This document shows, piece after piece, positions 1 through 8,962 of a stretch of 46,844 bases of DNA (within the stretch, counting starts at the first letter, position 1; every line of letters starts with the position of its first letter). Both the position numbers and the translations under genes were made by a program. The stretch is from Moritella dasanensis ArB 0140 (lineage in GTDB: Bacteria > Pseudomonadota > Gammaproteobacteria > Enterobacterales > Moritellaceae). Where the stretch lies: NCBI RefSeq assembly GCF_000276805.1, contig NZ_AKXQ01000035.1:1-46844 (forward strand), in the 5' to 3' direction. The notes under the pieces are model-generated. The model did no database searches and was not told the DNA's origin. It saw nothing but the letters and a program-made list of their open reading frames with translations.

Positions 1-88
1 CCAATTGGCTTCCATTTTTATTACTATTAACTTTAATTTCAGAACGCTCTATTTTTTATAGCTTGTCCCTTAACTAGGCTAACGTATA

Positions 89-937
89 TTATTCGCTGTC
101 TTTAACTTGTAAACCGACGTTACCAGTCTTAACGATATCAATGATACCTTTCTTGAATAATTGACCTACAGCGCTTTTAAAGGTTTTCTTACTTACGCCA
201 AATAAACGAGAGATTGTTTCAGGGTCAGTTTTATCTGTCACTGGCATGAAACCACCGTGTTTATTTAGTTCTGACAATAAAACTTGGCTGAAGTCAGACA
301 CTTTACCGTGACCAGGTTCGTTAAGCAGGATATCAATTTTGCCATCTTCACGCACTTTTTGAATATATGCTTTTTGCTTTTCGCCACGGTTTAATTTCTT
401 AAACATTTCGTTCTTATAAACAACGCCCCAATGAGTATTGTTTACAATCACTTTGTAACCAAGTTCAGTTGGGTCAACTGGCGTAATTTCAACTTCTTCG
501 TGTATTTTGTAACGAGCCGGCACATTATCTACGTGACGGTCTAGTTTAGTTGTTGCAGTGATTCGACCGTGGATACGATCTAAATAAATAGCAACAAGGT
601 ATTCACGTCCTACTTGTAATGGAGTGCGTTGTTCGCTGTAAGGAACTAACAAATCTTTGTCTAAACCCCAGTCGAGGAATGCACCAACATTGTTTACTTG
701 TTTTACTTTCAGCATGACGAATTCGCCAACAGCACCCAGTACTTTTTGCGTTGTTGCAATGATACGGTCTTCTGAATCAAGGTAGATAAATACCTCAAGA
801 TCATCACCGATATCAATATCCATTGGTGAGTTTGTAAAAGGTAATAGTATTTCACCTAATACACCGCCGTCCAGGTAGAAGCCCGATCCAGTTTCTTTGA
901 TAATTTCTAAGGTATTTAACTTACCTAATTCTGCCAT
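89..937 (-). CDS. CvfB/YitL-family S1-like RNA-binding protein
   Basis: The roughly 282-residue product resembles the CvfB/YitL family, whose members have tandem S1-type OB folds followed by a C-terminal winged helix and bind RNA. Visible support is the opening MAELGKLNTLEI, two successive blocks of the type 'GAFLDWGLDKDLLVPYSEQ' and 'WGVVYKNEMF' separated by charged strands, and a C-terminal helix-turn-helix-like stretch (DPETISRLFGVSKKTFKSAVGQLFKKG). I start at the Met at 937. An in-frame Met 23 codons upstream exists, but the family N-terminus fits the internal one, and the added residues look non-coding. The gene is divergent from the rluF-like gene. The family role is post-transcriptional control; the exact target is unknown. 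Confidence 0.85.
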   Translation of the reverse strand: MAELGKLNTLEIIKETGSGFYLDGGVLGEILLPFTNSPMDIDIGDDLEVFIYLDSEDRIIATTQKVLGAVGEFVMLKVKQVNNVGAFLDWGLDKDLLVPYSEQRTPLQVGREYLVAIYLDRIHGRITATTKLDRHVDNVPARYKIHEEVEITPVDPTELGYKVIVNNTHWGVVYKNEMFKKLNRGEKQKAYIQKVREDGKIDILLNEPGHGKVSDFSQVLLSELNKHGGFMPVTDKTDPETISRLFGVSKKTFKSAVGQLFKKGIIDIVKTGNVGLQVKDSE

Positions 938-1081
938 AGTTCTTTGCTCTGTCTTGAAATAATGAGGGTTATTATAGATCACCCAATAATGTGGGCAATG
1001 TACCACGAAGCGCGAAAAAAACCCAATATTTGCGGATGAATTAATATTAATTACTAGAAAGGTTAAATATATGCACTAATA

Positions 1082-1111
1082 TTGCTTGATAATAATGCCT
1101 TCTGTTATACT
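1082..1111 (+). promoter_or_regulatory. Candidate sigma-70 promoter for the rluF-like gene
   Basis: A TTGCTT hexamer at 1082-1087 and TATACT at 1106-1111 are separated by 18 bases, about 90 bases before the start codon at 1200. Both are close to the sigma-70 consensus. It lies in the spacer between two divergent genes and points toward the rluF-like gene. This is sequence resemblance only. Confidence 0.45.
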
Positions 1112-1199
1112 TCGCGCACTTAATTGCGTTTTTTCTGAAGTCTAAATTCTCAAAACCTTTGCGCAATTCCCAATTCCCTTAATATTAGTATAAATTATC

Positions 1200-2411
1200 A
1201 TGACACAACAAGACATTAAACTAACACGACTTAATAAATATATCAGTGACACAGGTTACTGCTCTCGCCGCGAGGCGGACCGCTTAATTGAGCAAGGTCG
1301 CGTAACTATCAATGGTGTTATTCCTGAAATGGGAACGAAAGTGTCAGATGATGATGTGGTCTCTGTAAATGGTAAGCCAGTAAAAGAAAAACAAAAGCGT
1401 ATCTACATTGCCTTAAACAAGCCAGAAGGTATTACCTGTACAACTGAGCGTCACATTCAAGGTAACGTGATCGACTTTATTGATTACAGTACCCGTATTT
1501 TTCCAATTGGTCGTCTTGATAAACCATCTGAAGGTCTTATCTTCCTGACCAATGACGGTGATATAGTTAACAAAATTTTGCGTGCCGGTAATGCGCACGA
1601 AAAAGAATATACAGTCAAGGTTGATAGTACCGTGACAGATAAATTCTTAACGGATATGGCGCGCGGTGTACCCATCTTAGATACGATCACTAAACCGTGT
1701 AAAGTGACACGTGAAAGTCGTTTTGAATTTAAAATAATTTTAACGCAAGGTCTGAATCAACAGATCCGTCGTATGTGTGAACACTTTGGTTTTCAAGTTA
1801 AAGCACTTACACGTACACGTATTATGAACATCGATATGAAAGGGCTAAGTACAGGTCAGTGGCGTCTGCTTACTGATAAAGAAATGGCTGAGATAAACAG
1901 CATGGTTGAAAGTTCAAGTAGTACTGAAGAAGCTTCTGACTACGGCCAGGAAAAGCCTAAAACAAAAGGTCTGCATTCTAAACGTGGTGTGAATAGTGCC
2001 GCACGTCAAAAACGATTTGGTTATGGTGACTATGCTCCGACAGCGGGTCAAGTTTTGAATGAAGAATCAACGTCTGACTTTTGGAATCAAGGTGAAGCAA
2101 ACGCTGATTTCGATGAGCAAGATGAACCGATTGGCGATTTCTGGGCTCAAAATGCAGTAAAGACTGCTGTTGATAGTCACCAAGATGAATCGACAGATGA
2201 GTCTACTGATGATGTTTGGAAACAAGCTAAAGCGACGACTTACTCTGATGAGCAGATTGCATCAAGAGCGCGTTTTAACAAGAAAGAAAAAGAAAAATCA
2301 AAAACTCGTTTTGCTGATATCGCAGAAAATGAAAAAGCAAAACAGGATTCGAGTAATACAAAGCCTGCTGCGCCGCGTGTGAAAGGCACTCTCTCGTTGA
2401 AAAAGAAGTAG
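1200..2411 (+). CDS. rluF: RluF-like 23S rRNA pseudouridine synthase with extended C-terminus
   Basis: This protein would convert a uridine of 23S rRNA (U2604 in E. coli RluF) to pseudouridine. Residues 1-60 form an S4 RNA-binding domain (LNKYISDTGYCSRREADRLI). The catalytic domain follows, with the RluF/RluB/RsuA-group motif GRLDKPSEGL that carries the catalytic Asp, and the later QGLNQQIRRM motif. The catalytic part ends near residue 230. The total of 403 residues is about 110 longer than E. coli RluF (about 290 from memory). The extra tail is acidic, with three DFW/DVW-x-Q repeats, and then turns strongly basic. The assignment within the RsuA/RluB/RluE/RluF group rests on the N-terminal match and is fairly secure. 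Confidence 0.85.
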   Translation: MTQQDIKLTRLNKYISDTGYCSRREADRLIEQGRVTINGVIPEMGTKVSDDDVVSVNGKPVKEKQKRIYIALNKPEGITCTTERHIQGNVIDFIDYSTRIFPIGRLDKPSEGLIFLTNDGDIVNKILRAGNAHEKEYTVKVDSTVTDKFLTDMARGVPILDTITKPCKVTRESRFEFKIILTQGLNQQIRRMCEHFGFQVKALTRTRIMNIDMKGLSTGQWRLLTDKEMAEINSMVESSSSTEEASDYGQEKPKTKGLHSKRGVNSAARQKRFGYGDYAPTAGQVLNEESTSDFWNQGEANADFDEQDEPIGDFWAQNAVKTAVDSHQDESTDESTDDVWKQAKATTYSDEQIASRARFNKKEKEKSKTRFADIAENEKAKQDSSNTKPAAPRVKGTLSLKKK

Positions 2412-2420
2412 TCAGATATA

Positions 2421-3077
2421 ATGTCAGTTGATAATTACGCTCAGATAGACATTCCGTTTAATGCTCGCTACACCTGTTTATTTTGTGGTGAACCATCTAA
2501 CGATGCTGTTAATATTCCATATTCTGTCGATGATATACCCTACGCGCCGCATGAGCCTTTATCTGTGCCTGCATGTAGCGAGTGTCTGGTAGTGGTTAAA
2601 AAAGCCCGTTGTCAGTCTATTTATCAATATCGCAATGCTGTAAAAGCAGCGTTAACACGGAAATATCAAAAAGCGTTAAGCATAGGTTCAAATTGGACTG
2701 AGCAAGAGCTTAAAGACTCCGAATTTGAAGGTGCTGCATTTGAAGGTTTCAAACGCAGTGCATGGATGATGTATACAATGGCAAAGGAAAGGGTTAACTA
2801 CTCGGGCTGGCCGCTGTGTCTTGATGGTATCCCGCTTGAAGCTGATGATGAGGCTGGTGGATTTGCCTTTGATGGTACCGAGTTTGTCAGTATTGAACAT
2901 GCTATTGAACATTACATCAAAACATTTCATCTCGACGCGATATTGTTGCCAGAGCTTGTTAAGTTATTAGGTAAAGATAAGTTTGGTTATTCGGTGCGTA
3001 TTAGCCGTTTATACCTCAATATCACGGCTGCTGAACGTATTCAAATTATCGCTGATATCGTCGAGAACCAGGCCTAG
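2421..3077 (+). CDS. Conserved hypothetical protein with N-terminal zinc-ribbon-like cysteines
   Basis: The function is not recognised. The 218-residue protein has two paired cysteines near the N-terminus (CLFCGEP and CSECL, about 33 residues apart) that look like a four-Cys zinc ribbon. A lysine/arginine-rich helix (KARCQSIYQYRNAVKAALTRKYQKAL) follows, then a mixed alpha/beta C-terminal part with no signal peptide or membrane segment. It begins 9 bases after the rluF-like stop codon, so the two are probably cotranscribed. The perfect hairpin at 3104-3148 would end the unit. The neighbourhood suggests an RNA- or translation-related role, but that is guesswork. Confidence 0.7.
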   Translation: MSVDNYAQIDIPFNARYTCLFCGEPSNDAVNIPYSVDDIPYAPHEPLSVPACSECLVVVKKARCQSIYQYRNAVKAALTRKYQKALSIGSNWTEQELKDSEFEGAAFEGFKRSAWMMYTMAKERVNYSGWPLCLDGIPLEADDEAGGFAFDGTEFVSIEHAIEHYIKTFHLDAILLPELVKLLGKDKFGYSVRISRLYLNITAAERIQIIADIVENQA

Positions 3078-3103
3078 ATTTGTTACATGAACTAAAGCTG
3101 ATA

Positions 3104-3154
3104 TGAAAACGCCACGTGATGTTAAATTATCATCACGTGGCGTTTTCAGTTTTC
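3104..3154 (+). terminator. Perfect 18-bp hairpin, likely bidirectional terminator
   Basis: The arm TGAAAACGCCACGTGATG at 3104-3121 is perfectly complementary to 3131-3148, with a 9-base loop. The right arm ends in TTTTCA and is followed by GTTTTC. The left arm begins with a run of A, so it could also work for leftward transcription. It lies between the rightward hypothetical gene and the leftward porin gene. Confidence 0.85.
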
Positions 3155-3179
3155 GCTTCAATCAGGCAATTAACCAGTA

Positions 3180-3209
3180 AATTACTCAGTCAATTACTCA
3201 GTCAATGAC
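3180..3209. repeat. Short tandem repeat (12-base unit)
   Basis: AATTACTCAGTC occurs at 3180-3191 and again at 3192-3203, followed by a partial third copy (AATGACT). It lies in the short spacer before the end of the porin gene. No function is evident. Confidence 0.6.
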
Positions 3210-3227
3210 TTAGATAGAGTGTAATCA

Positions 3228-4274
3228 TTAGAAGATGAAATTAAGCATTAATGTATACAATTGTGCATCAAGATCATCAGGGAATCCGATTAGCTCACCA
3301 TTATCACCACCGTTTGCATCTGTATATTTCCATTCTGCATTGAACGACACTGTCGTTGTCAAATCATAGCGAACACCCAATAACAGCGAGTTATTTTTTT
3401 GGTCATGATGTGATTCAGCATAAGTAATATAAGGTGTGAATTGGTCCATATTATACGCTAAGCTTGAATACCAATTGAAATGCATCGTATCGATGAGCAT
3501 TTCGGTTGTTAACATCAATTGGTCCCATGACTTCTCAATACCTAAGGTATAAATATTAATACTATCCGCAGCATATGGTTGTAAAAATCCTTGATAATTT
3601 AACTCAACTGCATATTTGAAATGTGAATAATTAAACATAATACGGTAATCAAAACCACTTAGTTCACTGTATAAACCCACCGTTTTTTCAATATCAAAAT
3701 CATATCTAACTGACTCTACAGCCACCTGCGCATCACTTTCAATACCGATGTAAGGTGTGAGTGTTAAATAACTCTCATCGTTTATTTCAATATCCCAGGT
3801 CGCAGAAAGTCCATCATAAGACGTTAGTCCTAAGATTGAGTTATAGACTTCTTGTGGAGGACGGGCAGAAGTATAAGCTTGTCCGACATAGTAATACTCT
3901 GAGCTGAGGAATAATGGCAGTCGCAATCGACCAATTTTAAAATTAAAATCGGCCACACTATAACCTATATAAGCCCATTCAAGCTCGGGTGACGACCAAT
4001 TATCTTGAGGGCGTTTAACAACCTGAACTGACGCATTGAAGCTGTCGTTAAAACGGATATCACCTTGTAAACCAAATGTCGTATCACAATCGTAACAAGT
4101 GTCGTCGGTGATTTCATGATTTACATATAAGGGGGTCTCATTATCAGATTGGGTGATTGATGTAGAGCCAAATCCACTGATGGATATATCATCGGTCAGA
4201 TTCAATTTCGCATTTACGCCGAACGTACTGATTGATAGTGTTGTTGCTATAAAGCAAATTTTGGATATGTTCAT
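3228..4274 (-). CDS. Porin-like outer-membrane beta-barrel protein
   Basis: The 348-residue protein has a clear signal peptide (MNISKICFIATTLSISTFGVNA, cleavage near residue 22). The mature part starts with the porin-like strand LTDDISISGFGSTSITQS. The rest alternates polar and aromatic residues as in transmembrane beta strands, and it ends with a terminal aromatic residue (LYTLMLNFIF), the usual signal for outer-membrane insertion. It resembles the porins that sit next to sensor kinases in Vibrio and Shewanella. An unusual CYDCD pair near residue 60 could form a disulfide. It follows the small PstS-like gene after only 3 bases, so the two are an operon. The transported substrate cannot be told from the sequence. 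Confidence 0.75.
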   Translation of the reverse strand: MNISKICFIATTLSISTFGVNAKLNLTDDISISGFGSTSITQSDNETPLYVNHEITDDTCYDCDTTFGLQGDIRFNDSFNASVQVVKRPQDNWSSPELEWAYIGYSVADFNFKIGRLRLPLFLSSEYYYVGQAYTSARPPQEVYNSILGLTSYDGLSATWDIEINDESYLTLTPYIGIESDAQVAVESVRYDFDIEKTVGLYSELSGFDYRIMFNYSHFKYAVELNYQGFLQPYAADSINIYTLGIEKSWDQLMLTTEMLIDTMHFNWYSSLAYNMDQFTPYITYAESHHDQKNNSLLLGVRYDLTTTVSFNAEWKYTDANGGDNGELIGFPDDLDAQLYTLMLNFIF

Positions 4275-4277
4275 GCT

Positions 4278-4757
4278 TTATTCCTCCGGATCTAAAACGA
4301 ATAAAACATTAACATTTTCTGGTAATGACTTGATGGTGGCGTAAGCAATACCATTAGGATTATCTTCTAACCAATCAATAATGGATGCAATGTCGTTGTT
4401 TGATATTGTTACGGGTAAGTTACCTTTGCCTGAAAATGCCAAACTGGCTCTGTAGCCGTTCATCTGAGATAGCGACTTTCCAAGAAGGTTTTGGTAAAAA
4501 TTGGCTTTGTCGTGGTTCTCTTCCGTCAAATCGACAAGATCAATATGTTCCTTGTTGATTCGTTTTACTTTTCCTTTATAAATCATCCTTACTTTGCTTT
4601 TACTAAGCGCTGGAAAAGAATCATTTAATGAGAATACGGCGAAATTCCGCCCCTCATCCTCACCAATGTTTTCTTTCACTGAGGCTGAAAGTGGTGGTGA
4701 GAGCGAAATAATGAGTAGTCCAACGCAAAAACTGTGTAAGTTTAATCCTTTAAACAT
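4278..4757 (-). CDS. Small PstS-like periplasmic (substrate-binding fold) protein
   Basis: The 159-residue protein has a signal peptide (hydrophobic FCVGLLIISLSPPLSA, cleavage near residue 25). The mature half-length domain resembles the truncated PstS-like/PBP-like proteins encoded beside porins and hybrid kinases in marine gammaproteobacteria. The pattern of an aromatic-rich phosphate-type motif (YRASLAFSGKGNLPVTI) followed by IASIIDWLEDNPNGIAYA matches the end of that fold. It is far shorter than a transport binding protein (about 300 residues or more), so it probably senses rather than feeds a transporter. It is in an operon with the downstream porin and divergent from the hybrid kinase at 4853. 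A role presenting a ligand to the kinase is inference from context. Confidence 0.65.
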   Translation of the reverse strand: MFKGLNLHSFCVGLLIISLSPPLSASVKENIGEDEGRNFAVFSLNDSFPALSKSKVRMIYKGKVKRINKEHIDLVDLTEENHDKANFYQNLLGKSLSQMNGYRASLAFSGKGNLPVTISNNDIASIIDWLEDNPNGIAYATIKSLPENVNVLFVLDPEE

Positions 4758-4852
4758 GTTTACCTGCTAATTTCGATTCTATTATCTATCATTTAAGTTA
4801 GTAACAATAAGAGTAAATAACAAATTAAATTTAACATGGAAGTCAAAAACTT

Positions 4853-7561
4853 ATGCTAAATACGCTATCGATCAAAAAGCGGCTGATCATTTTATTATTA
4901 TGCCCATTATTATTACTCACGTTGTTGATTGGCGATAGAGTCAGTGAGTCTGTGTCTACATTAACAGTACTTAATAAGTTGCAGTCTAGAATAGAGTTAT
5001 TAACTGAATCTTTAGCGTTGAACTCCTTACTGCATACGTTAAGAGTGGCTAAGCTATCTGAGGATAGTACCAGTAAGCAAAGCAACCTTGATGCATTCTC
5101 AGTATCTGTCGCGAACTTGAAAAAATTAGCGCCACTTGCTTTGGAAGATGGCAGTAGTGCGATTGAGTTATTATCAGATTTAGAAGGTGTTGAAGAAGAG
5201 TTTACTTATATAAGTGCTGAAGATGTTAATGATTGGTCAAGTTGGATATCAGACTCTACAAGCCAGTTACTGCTTATACTAGAAAAAAATCACCTTGAAT
5301 TTAATGATAAAGAAATAGAAAGCAATCTTGAAGTATTATATCAACTGCAATGGCTCTATTTTTGGGCTAATGAAGAAAACTGGTATATTAATCTTATCGT
5401 CAGAGGCATTGGCGACGATGCAAAAGTATTGTTACCGTCTATTGTCGAAAGACAACAACTTTTCATTGAACGCTTCATCGCGATAAGTGCTGATAATAGT
5501 CAGATTTCCCTTTTACAGAACACTTTTTCTGATCAGGCCTTTATCGATAGTTATGCTTTACGTAACTTGATCCAGAATGGACATTTTCAAGCGAATGCGA
5601 GTCATTATGATATATCTGCGTTAGATAAACGCTTAGCGCTTATTAGTCAGGTTGTTTCGAATGTGGGGGTCAACTTATCCGTTAAAATTAAAGCTAAAGT
5701 TGCAGAAGCCAAAATGCATGTTGTCGCTTTTTCTATTTTTATTACTGCGCTATTATTTTGTGCCGGTTATTTAGGCTGGAAGCTAATCGAACGCATTCTT
5801 GGCAACTTAAAGGTAATTATAACCACACTTACGCAGATTGAAGACAAGCATGATTATTCATTAAAACTTAAAATTGATGGTAATGATGAGTTTAGTGCGT
5901 TTGCAAAAATGCTGAATAGCCTTATTGAAGAGCGTTACATAAACGAAAAACAGATAATCCAAGCCAAGGAGTCTGCAGAACAAGCAAATGTCGCCAAAAG
6001 TTCATTTTTAGCGAATATGTCGCATGAGATCCGAACACCGCTAAATGGTGTGATAGGCATGTCTAACATCTTAGCAAATACCAAATTGACCCCAACTCAG
6101 CAAGATCACCTCGCGACGATTGAAAATTCATCACAAACATTACTTATTTTAATTAATGATATTTTGGATTTTTCTAAAATTGAATCCGGGCACCTTGCTA
6201 TTACGCTTCATTGTTGCAATCTACGTGAAGTCATTTACGATACCGTTGCCATTGTTACTCCGAGTGCCGCCGCTAAACATCTCGATTTTATGGTTAACAT
6301 TGCCCCCGAATTACCAAATGAATTATTACTCGATGAACACCGGTTACGTCAGGTATTAATGAACTTATTATCTAATGCCGTTAAATTCACCGAGAGCGGG
6401 CAAGTTAGCTTAACGCTGGGTTGTAAAGTACTTGAAAATTCACAAACTCAGTTGCGTTTCTCTGTTGCAGACACAGGTACTGGGATAGAAGAAGATAAAC
6501 AACAGAAAATATTTGAACCCTTTACCCAAGAAGACGGTTCTATTACACGTCAATTCGGTGGGACAGGCTTAGGCTTAGCCATTAGCACACAGCTAGTTGA
6601 ATTAATGGGCGGAAAAATCGGCATTGATTCTATTAAAGGGCAGGGCAGTGACTTTTACTTCACTATTGAAGCTGAATTTATTGCCGAAGAACGGGGTCAG
6701 AAAATAATACCTACCAATACCAAAGTGACTGTTATTGGAAATGAAATGGCTTTTTCTGACATTATACGTGCAGAGTTAGCGCGTAATCATATAACCGATA
6801 TAACGACGTTGGCCTATACGCAAGATTTCGTCAACAGTCTAACGATAAATAACGCGGCTGAACACGATGTTAATCACTTGATTATGTACTGCCAAAACAG
6901 TATCAAGTTAACCTTAAAGGACATAGATTTTTTAAATAAACAGACTTTCGAATACAGCGTTGTGTTGGTGCAATCTCATGCTGATGATAAGTATGATTTT
7001 GATAATAGGATTGATGGTTTGGTTACTATGCCACTGCTTGGCAATCGGTTATTAAAAGCAATGAATTCTGCACTGGACAATACAGTTGAATCCCCATCGG
7101 GAATAGCGGGTCCTTTGACCGATGATTTGGCTTCAGAGCAAGCACTGCAAATTGAAAAAGATAAGGGGGCCACGGATGATTCGCTTATCTTGATTGTCGA
7201 AGACAACTTAATTAATCAAAAAGTGGCATCATTGCTGCTCAAACAGTGTGGGTATGATAGTCAGATTGCCAATAACGGCAAAGAGGCTGTTGAAATGGTA
7301 TGTTCTGGTCAGCATCAATATAAAGCCATCTTGATGGATTGTATGATGCCGATAATGGATGGGTTTACGGCAACGGAACAAATCCGCTTGTGGGAGAAAT
7401 CTTCTGCGTTGCCAGCAACACCTATTATAGCCTTAACCGCAAGTGTATTGGACGCGGACATTCAACGCTGCTTCGATGTCGGCATGAATGACTATGTCGC
7501 GAAGCCATTTAAAAAAGATGTACTGGTTGATAAAATTGAGCGGCTAGCAAGTGCCGCTTAA
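4853..7561 (+). CDS. Hybrid sensor histidine kinase with receiver domain
   Basis: The 902-residue inner-membrane signalling protein has a first membrane helix at about residues 10-27 and a helical periplasmic sensor of about 260 residues without a recognised domain. A second membrane helix lies at about 288-312, followed by a HAMP linker. The HisKA domain has the phosphoacceptor His391 in MSHEIRTPLNG. The ATPase domain shows the N box near residue 502 (LLSNAVKFTESG), DTGTGIEED near 540 and GGTGLGLAIS near 569. A degenerate middle segment separates it from the C-terminal receiver, which has Asp829 (LMDCMMPIMDG) and Lys884. No output domain is attached, so a separate partner, such as an Hpt protein, must lie elsewhere. 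It is divergent from the PstS-like/porin pair, suggesting it controls or senses through them. Confidence 0.92.
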   Translation: MLNTLSIKKRLIILLLCPLLLLTLLIGDRVSESVSTLTVLNKLQSRIELLTESLALNSLLHTLRVAKLSEDSTSKQSNLDAFSVSVANLKKLAPLALEDGSSAIELLSDLEGVEEEFTYISAEDVNDWSSWISDSTSQLLLILEKNHLEFNDKEIESNLEVLYQLQWLYFWANEENWYINLIVRGIGDDAKVLLPSIVERQQLFIERFIAISADNSQISLLQNTFSDQAFIDSYALRNLIQNGHFQANASHYDISALDKRLALISQVVSNVGVNLSVKIKAKVAEAKMHVVAFSIFITALLFCAGYLGWKLIERILGNLKVIITTLTQIEDKHDYSLKLKIDGNDEFSAFAKMLNSLIEERYINEKQIIQAKESAEQANVAKSSFLANMSHEIRTPLNGVIGMSNILANTKLTPTQQDHLATIENSSQTLLILINDILDFSKIESGHLAITLHCCNLREVIYDTVAIVTPSAAAKHLDFMVNIAPELPNELLLDEHRLRQVLMNLLSNAVKFTESGQVSLTLGCKVLENSQTQLRFSVADTGTGIEEDKQQKIFEPFTQEDGSITRQFGGTGLGLAISTQLVELMGGKIGIDSIKGQGSDFYFTIEAEFIAEERGQKIIPTNTKVTVIGNEMAFSDIIRAELARNHITDITTLAYTQDFVNSLTINNAAEHDVNHLIMYCQNSIKLTLKDIDFLNKQTFEYSVVLVQSHADDKYDFDNRIDGLVTMPLLGNRLLKAMNSALDNTVESPSGIAGPLTDDLASEQALQIEKDKGATDDSLILIVEDNLINQKVASLLLKQCGYDSQIANNGKEAVEMVCSGQHQYKAILMDCMMPIMDGFTATEQIRLWEKSSALPATPIIALTASVLDADIQRCFDVGMNDYVAKPFKKDVLVDKIERLASAA

Positions 7562-7577
7562 TATGGTACTGGCGTTG

Positions 7578-8369
7578 TTATTTAGATTTCAAAGTATGGG
7601 ATTGTTGAGTAATTAATAGCTTTAGCTCAGCAATATCCTGCTTCAGTTCCGTCATTTCGGTCTGTAATGCGGTATCACTTAGCGCTTGTTTTTGTATAGA
7701 CTTGTCGCCACCATCAACAAACCATGAAGAGATGAATCCGGTAAACGTACCGAATAAACCCACACCGGCAGTCATTAGCAGCGCTGCAATGATACGTCCA
7801 CCGGTTGTCACAGGGTAATGGTCGCCATAACCAACCGTTGTTATTGTCACGAATGACCACCAAAGTGCATCGATACCAGTGTTGATGTTACTACCTACTT
7901 GCTCCTGCTCTAATAATAAAATGCCGATAGCACCAAAGGTGACAAGGATAAATGAGATTGCAGATACGAGCGAGAAGGTGGCTTTAAAGCGATGTTCAAA
8001 TATCATTTTAAAGATAATCTTTGATGACCGGATATGCTGGATCGATCTTAATACTCTCGCAATACGGATTATGCGAATAAATTGCAGCTGTTCGACCATC
8101 GGGATACTCGACAGCAAGTCAATCCAGCCCCACTTCATAAACTGCAGTTTATTCTCGGCTTGATAAAAGCGAATAACGAAGTCAGTGAAAAAGAATAAAC
8201 AAATGGTATTGTCTACACTTGTTAATATTTCAGTGACATTACTTGAAAAAGTAAAGATGAGCTGAAGTAGAGACGAGACCACGACATGCAGAGATAAGAT
8301 CAGCATGAAGATCTGAAAGGGATTTACATCACTATTACTTTTAACGTCAGTTTTGATTTTGGTTCGCAC
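7578..8369 (-). CDS. Voltage-gated-type potassium channel
   Basis: The 263-residue membrane protein has the six-helix plan of a bacterial Kv-type channel. An S4-like segment (FIRIIRIARVLRSIQHIR) has regularly spaced arginines. The pore helix is followed by the K+ selectivity filter TTVGYGDHYP near residues 175-182, then an S6 helix rich in glycine. A short C-terminal coiled coil (about residues 230-260, TEMTELKQDIAELKLLI) probably assembles the tetramer. It is convergent with the hybrid kinase, 16 bases away. Potassium selectivity follows from the filter; the physiological role is not visible. Confidence 0.9.
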   Translation of the reverse strand: MRTKIKTDVKSNSDVNPFQIFMLILSLHVVVSSLLQLIFTFSSNVTEILTSVDNTICLFFFTDFVIRFYQAENKLQFMKWGWIDLLSSIPMVEQLQFIRIIRIARVLRSIQHIRSSKIIFKMIFEHRFKATFSLVSAISFILVTFGAIGILLLEQEQVGSNINTGIDALWWSFVTITTVGYGDHYPVTTGGRIIAALLMTAGVGLFGTFTGFISSWFVDGGDKSIQKQALSDTALQTEMTELKQDIAELKLLITQQSHTLKSK

Positions 8370-8536
8370 AAGTTAGCTGCCTTGGTTCATTGATTTCATT
8401 AATATAAACCTTAGTACACAGCATAACAAAATATTTTTATATTAATGACGTGAATATAGCTAAGTAAATAATAATGAGGTAAATAATAATTGCGACGTCA
8501 ATAAGATTGGTGACAGTCTAAGGGGAGAGAGAATAT

Positions 8537-8860
8537 ATGTTTGTGATTATTTTTTATGTGCCGCAAGTTAACGCGGAAACGGTTAAGCAAGCGCTCTTTA
8601 ACGCGGGAGCTGGGTCGATTGGTGATTATGATAGTTGTGCCTGGCAATGTTTAGGGACTGGCCAGTTTAAACCATTGCAGGGTAGTCAGCCACATATCGG
8701 CACGTTAGATGAGATGACGCTAGTCGATGAGTTTAGAGTTGAAATTGTTTGTAGTACAGAGAACCTAAGGGCAGCAATTAACGCGCTAAAATCTGCTCAC
8801 CCTTATGAGGAACCTGCTTATCATATCCTGCAAACCGTTAATCTTGATGATTTTCCTTAG
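8537..8860 (+). CDS. NIF3/YqfO C-terminal-like small protein
   Basis: The 107-residue protein corresponds to the CutA-like insert domain found within YqfO/NIF3 proteins, here standing alone. Diagnostic parts are the start FVIIFYVPQVNAETVKQALFNAGAGSIGDYDSCAW, the middle GTGQFKPLQGSQPHIG, and the end AHPYEEPAYHI. It would be cytosolic and probably oligomeric. A purine-rich AGGGGAGAGAG stretch lies about 10 bases before the ATG and is a strong ribosome site. The function of free-standing members is not established. Confidence 0.8.
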   Translation: MFVIIFYVPQVNAETVKQALFNAGAGSIGDYDSCAWQCLGTGQFKPLQGSQPHIGTLDEMTLVDEFRVEIVCSTENLRAAINALKSAHPYEEPAYHILQTVNLDDFP

Positions 8861-8962
8861 GATATAATTGTGCTTTGATAGCGCAGATTATTAATGGCTA
8901 ACGCTAATGATGACGCATCTCATTGAATAACAGCCCTAGTGAGGTTCGCACTGTGTGTCTAT

